64,000 nucleotides of DNA from Myxococcales bacterium (GTDB lineage: Bacteria > Myxococcota_A > UBA796 > GCA-2862545), in contig JAHQVJ010000044.1 in the NCBI GenBank assembly GCA_019634415.1, positions 1-64,000 on the forward strand, given 5' to 3'. Positions 61,023 to 64,000 of this stretch are shown in pieces (position 1 is the stretch's first letter; the number at the start of each line of letters is the position of its first letter). A program made the position numbers and the translations under genes. The notes under the pieces were generated by a model. It searched no databases. It worked only from the letters and a program-made list of their open reading frames with translations, and had not been told where the DNA came from.

Positions 61023-61735
61023 CCGAGCTCCCAGCTGGCGTCGAGCTGCACGCCGTGTGCCTCTGCGGCCTTCGCCACAGCGGTGATCAGGGTGGTCTCG
61101 GAGGCGGCGTCGGCACGACGCCAGGCGCGGTGGAGCTGCTCGTGCGCTTGCTCGGGCGAGGCCCGCGCGATGGAGAGCCGAGCGAGCACCTCGAGGCGGA
61201 GATCGCCCAGGGTGCAGGCCTCGGTGAGGGCCTCCCGGGCCACCAGGAGACCCTCGGCAGGGCGCCCCACGTCCACCTCGGCGTTGGCCTTGCGGATCAT
61301 CACGTCGAGGCGAGCCTCGGGCGTGTGGGAGGGCAGGCGAGCCTCGATCTCCTCCATCGACAGGGCGGCGAGCCGTTCGGATCGGACCTGCTGGTCGCGA
61401 CTCCTCAGGCCATCGGCACGCGCAGCCTCGATCCGATCCCGCAGCGAGGTGAGGATGGGCGTGGCGTCGGGGTCCGCCAGGGTGGCTGCCAGCGCCTCGG
61501 CTGCGTCGAGTGCGGCCAGTGCCTCGTCGTGCGCTCCGCTCTCCGTCAGCGCCTGAGCGAGCAGCGAATGAGCCCGCGCCCGCACGTCCACGAGGTCTTC
61601 GGCCGCTGCCAGATCCGGATCGGCGCACACCGCGCGCAGCATCGCGGCTGCGTCGGACGGCTGCCCCTTGCGCAAGTGCTCCACACCTGCGAGCAGCGAG
61701 GCTGCCAGCGCCTCGGCATGGCCCTCCTCAGGCAC
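61019..61735 (-). CDS. TPR-like helical protein of unknown function
   Basis: A 238-residue all-helical cytosolic protein rich in Ala and Leu, with TPR-like pairs: RARAHSLLAQALTESGAHDE, ALAALDAAEALAATLADPDA, KANAEVDVGRPAEGLLVARE. The spacing is roughly 34-40 residues. Such proteins mediate contacts. The GTG start lies eight bases inside the 3-prime end of the AdoHcyase-like gene and its stop overlaps the ppx start, so the three genes are coupled; a partner role for Ppx is an inference. Confidence 0.72.
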   Translation of the reverse strand: MPEEGHAEALAASLLAGVEHLRKGQPSDAAAMLRAVCADPDLAAAEDLVDVRARAHSLLAQALTESGAHDEALAALDAAEALAATLADPDATPILTSLRDRIEAARADGLRSRDQQVRSERLAALSMEEIEARLPSHTPEARLDVMIRKANAEVDVGRPAEGLLVAREALTEACTLGDLRLEVLARLSIARASPEQAHEQLHRAWRRADAASETTLITAVAKAAEAHGVQLDASWELG

Positions 61736-62882
61736 GGGCCGGATTCAGCGCATCGAGGGCGAACCGAGCCGCCCGGTTCTCGATCTCTTCGGACACGATG
61801 ACCTCTCCCGGTGAAAGGTCGGGCTGGGAGGCCAGCCACTGTAGCGTCAACCCGAGAACTGCGAAATGGAGCAGCACCGGCTCGGGGGAGCCCGAGTTGA
61901 CCACGATGTTCAGCGGGTGGCCGTCGCCGAGCACCGTCAGGGCCGCTCCGCTCTCGAGCTGGTAGCGCGCCACCTGGTCGGCCACGTGATCCCGTCGCTT
62001 GCACACCCGACGGATGCCCTCGACGTCGATCTCGTCGCCACCGTGGCCTGCGTTGACCAAGATCAAGCCGTCTCGTGCGTGCTCGAGGTGCGCCAGGGTG
62101 ACGGCGTCGCGCCGGCCGGTGGCGGTCACGAGGAGTCGGGCGCGCTGTAGCCCTTCCTCCAAGGTGGGGGTCGGGTACCCGTCGTAGTGCGCGAAGAGCT
62201 GCCGGACGGGATCGGTCTCGCAGACCTCCACGGCCATCCCCGCGGCGCTGGCGTAGCGAGCGAGGCCGCGCCCCACCGGTCCGTAGCCCACCACCAGCAC
62301 GCGCCTGCCCGCGAGGTGCATGCCGGTGGACAGGGAGACGGCCTGCCAGATGGACTCGCCAACGCCGTGGCGGTTCTCCACCCGGTCCTTCAGCCGGCCG
62401 TCGTTGATGTTGACGACGGGGAACGGAACGCTGCCTCGGCCGCGCAGCCGGGTGACCCCGTTACGGGTGATCTCGATTCCGGCACGCACCGCGGACAGGT
62501 TCCCGCGCCGCTCCAGCAGCGAGTGGGTCAGCTCGAAGCCCGTGTCCACCACGTAGTTGGGCTCGTGATCGAGCACCTGTGCGTGCCGGTCCTCCATGTC
62601 GCCCCCCGTGTACACCGAGAACCCGAGGTTGCGCAGCAAGTCCACGCTGCTCGCATCGGTGGTGCGGGGGTTGGCGGCGGACAGCACGAAGGTGCCGCCG
62701 CCCAGGGACAGCTCACGCACCAGACACGCCGTGAGCGTGGTGAGGTGCAGGTTGAGGGCGATGGTGGCGTCCTCCCAGGGACGCTCCGCTGCCCAGTGGT
62801 TCCCCAGGTTCGGGAGAATGGGGAAGAAGGCGTTGATGCGGCCGACTTCCTGCTCGGCAGACAACGATCGATCTTCGTTCAT
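61728..62882 (-). CDS. S-adenosylhomocysteine hydrolase-like protein
   Basis: A 384-residue protein of the AdoHcyase family, shorter than typical enzymes (about 430-470). The NAD-binding motif is VLVVGYGPVGRGLARYASAA (about 207-226). The substrate block VVNINDGRLKDRVENRHGVG then ESIWQ aligns with the NDSVTKSKFDN...CRES motif; the catalytic Lys and Asn positions match while the following Asp is Glu. LVNAGHGGDEIDVEGI and the late VLGDGHPLNIV keep the GH and HPxxxM-type regions. Either a divergent AdoHcyase or an enzyme on a related nucleoside is possible. It lies 31 bases downstream of cysC, a sulfur-metabolism neighbour. Confidence 0.8.
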   Translation of the reverse strand: MNEDRSLSAEQEVGRINAFFPILPNLGNHWAAERPWEDATIALNLHLTTLTACLVRELSLGGGTFVLSAANPRTTDASSVDLLRNLGFSVYTGGDMEDRHAQVLDHEPNYVVDTGFELTHSLLERRGNLSAVRAGIEITRNGVTRLRGRGSVPFPVVNINDGRLKDRVENRHGVGESIWQAVSLSTGMHLAGRRVLVVGYGPVGRGLARYASAAGMAVEVCETDPVRQLFAHYDGYPTPTLEEGLQRARLLVTATGRRDAVTLAHLEHARDGLILVNAGHGGDEIDVEGIRRVCKRRDHVADQVARYQLESGAALTVLGDGHPLNIVVNSGSPEPVLLHFAVLGLTLQWLASQPDLSPGEVIVSEEIENRAARFALDALNPARA

Positions 62883-62913
62883 CCCTTCTCCCGCGGACCT
62901 GGTGCCCGACGTA

Positions 62914-63528
62914 TCAGCCCCCGATCAGGCCAGCACTCCTGAGATGGGCCACGACCTGGTCGGCACACTCGTCGATGGTGCGTCCCTCGGTGTCGATCAC
63001 GAGCTCCGGGCTCTCCGGGGCCTCGTAGGGGGCAGACACGCCCGTGAAGCTCGGGATCTCGCCCGAGCGGGCCTTCTTGTACAGCCCCTTCGGGTCGCGG
63101 CGCTCGCACTCCTCGAGGGAGGTGGACACGTGGACCTCGACGAAGCGACCATCGGCGAGCAGCTCGCGCGCGGCGTTGCGGTCCTGGCGGTAGGGCGAGA
63201 TGAAGGCCGTGCAGGTGACCATGCCCGAGTCGGCGAAGAGCTGCGCCACAGCTGCGATGCGGCGGATGTTCTCGGTGCGGTCCGCCGGAGAGAACCCGAG
63301 GTCCTTGTTGAGGTTGTGGCGCACGTTGTCGCCGTCGAGGCAGTACGCGTGCACACCACCGTTGAGCAGCTTCTGCTCCACACGGCGCGTGATGGTGGAC
63401 TTGCCCGACCCCGAAAGCCCCGTGAACCAGATCACGCAGCCCTTCTGACCCAGGGCTGCCTCGCGCTCCTCGGTGGAGACCTCGGCCCCGTGCCACGTGA
63501 TGTTCTTGCTCTTGGGCTCGTCACTCAT
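62914..63528 (-). CDS. cysC: Adenylylsulfate kinase
   Basis: A 204-residue APS kinase that makes 3-prime-phosphoadenylylsulfate. Walker A is [12 protein letters not shown] (residues 37-45 core), the substrate block is [20 protein letters not shown], followed by [37 protein letters not shown] and the lid segment [20 protein letters not shown]. All catalytic residues appear intact. The ATG at 63528 has AGGAGC about six bases upstream. No cysD/N or cysH neighbour is present; it is divergent from plsX. Confidence 0.95.
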   Translation of the reverse strand: MSDEPKSKNITWHGAEVSTEEREAALGQKGCVIWFTGLSGSGKSTITRRVEQKLLNGGVHAYCLDGDNVRHNLNKDLGFSPADRTENIRRIAAVAQLFADSGMVTCTAFISPYRQDRNAARELLADGRFVEVHVSTSLEECERRDPKGLYKKARSGEIPSFTGVSAPYEAPESPELVIDTEGRTIDECADQVVAHLRSAGLIGG

Positions 63529-63603
63529 TGTTGCTCCTGATGGCAGCAGGGGGCCGTATCCGCCAGTGGTACATTCCGCACCCTGCGGGATCTGGGGGAG
63601 GGG

Positions 63604-64000
63604 ATGGGGGACGGCACAGTCACGGTGGCCCTCGATGCGATGGGAGGCGATCACGGGCTGGAGGCCACCGTCGAGGGGGCGGCCGTGCTGTCTCGTGAGG
63701 CGTCCGACCTACACATCCTGCTGGTGGGGGACGCCCCGGCGATCTCGGCCAGGCTCGACGAGATCCCCTACGATCCGTCGAAGCTCCGCGTGGTGTCCGC
63801 CGAGGGCTGCGTGGGGATGGACGCCAAGCCCAGGGAGGCGCTGGACCGCATGCCCCACTGCTCCGTCGCCACGACGGCACGGCTGGTGGCCGAGGGGCAG
63901 GCCGACGCCATGGTGAGCGCGGGCAACACCGGCGCCACCATCCTCGCGGCGTCGGACCACTTCGAGCGCCTGCCTGGCGTGCGTCGGGCGGCGCTGGCGG
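63604..64000 (+). CDS. plsX: Phosphate acyltransferase PlsX (truncated by the window end)
   Basis: The first 132 codons of PlsX, which converts acyl-ACP to acyl-phosphate for phospholipid synthesis. Characteristic features are [20 protein letters not shown] at the N-terminus and [20 protein letters not shown], the SAGNTGA glycine loop. A GGGAGGGG ribosome binding site stands directly before the ATG at 63604. The C-terminal two-thirds lie beyond the right edge. Confidence 0.95.
   Translation, partial: MGDGTVTVALDAMGGDHGLEATVEGAAVLSREASDLHILLVGDAPAISARLDEIPYDPSKLRVVSAEGCVGMDAKPREALDRMPHCSVATTARLVAEGQADAMVSAGNTGATILAASDHFERLPGVRRAALA

Overview
The window is very GC-rich, densely coded chromosomal DNA from a Gram-negative bacterium, most likely a member of the Myxococcota or a close deltaproteobacterial-type lineage. 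The evidence is a MYXO-CTERM-like tail (Cys, hydrophobic stretch, Arg cluster) on the M14 carboxypeptidase, many exported lipoproteins with Pro/Thr/Glu-rich linkers, a free-standing acyl-CoA-binding protein, a WD40 propeller protein, Sel1-type repeats and two GH57 enzymes. No rRNA, tRNA, insertion sequence, prophage, CRISPR array or gene-free stretch above about 170 bases was seen.

Layout. 1-16 kb: a truncated WD40 gene, then plus-strand carbohydrate genes (ROK sugar kinase, GH57 amylase type, GMC oxidoreductase with a small Tat lipoprotein partner, a kinase/PLP phospho-lyase fusion, thioesterase, GH57 branching-enzyme type, GalT-like transferase), broken by a minus-strand arylsulfotransferase-like lipoprotein and a divergent M14 carboxypeptidase. 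15.9-21.9 kb: three overlapping genes ending in a diverged Hsp70-like ATPase; I consider this the best candidate for an undescribed system. 22-29.4 kb: DivK-like receiver, double cyclic-nucleotide-domain protein, cyclophilin lipoprotein, membrane and secreted proteins. 29.4-37.7 kb: an RpoD/RpoH-type sigma factor and a tetR-outer membrane factor-MFP-RND efflux operon behind a double palindromic operator, then VOC and acyl-CoA-binding protein. 37.8-42.7 kb: VC0807-type membrane protein, M15 peptidase lipoprotein, Cache-domain protein, an esterase-like protein lacking its serine, thioredoxin. 42.7-50.3 kb: CcsA/HemX-like protein, hemA, hemC, a convergent acyl-CoA dehydrogenase-hemD pair, and polA. 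50.4-53.4 kb: ECF sigma factor with a repeat-containing membrane partner, HIT and ASCH-type proteins. 53.4-63.5 kb: a long minus-strand series (HD hydrolase, acyltransferase, fused 2-oxoacid dehydrogenase E1, membrane protein, Ppx/GppA, helical protein, AdoHcyase-like, cysC), and finally the start of plsX.

Gene packing is extreme. Many same-strand neighbours overlap by ATGA/GTGA, and all seven convergent junctions are either overlapping by 11-15 bases or separated by at most 16 bases. Start sites were set by overlap with the upstream stop, by Shine-Dalgarno sequences, or by signal peptides. Functional calls rest on motifs read by eye, not on database searches.
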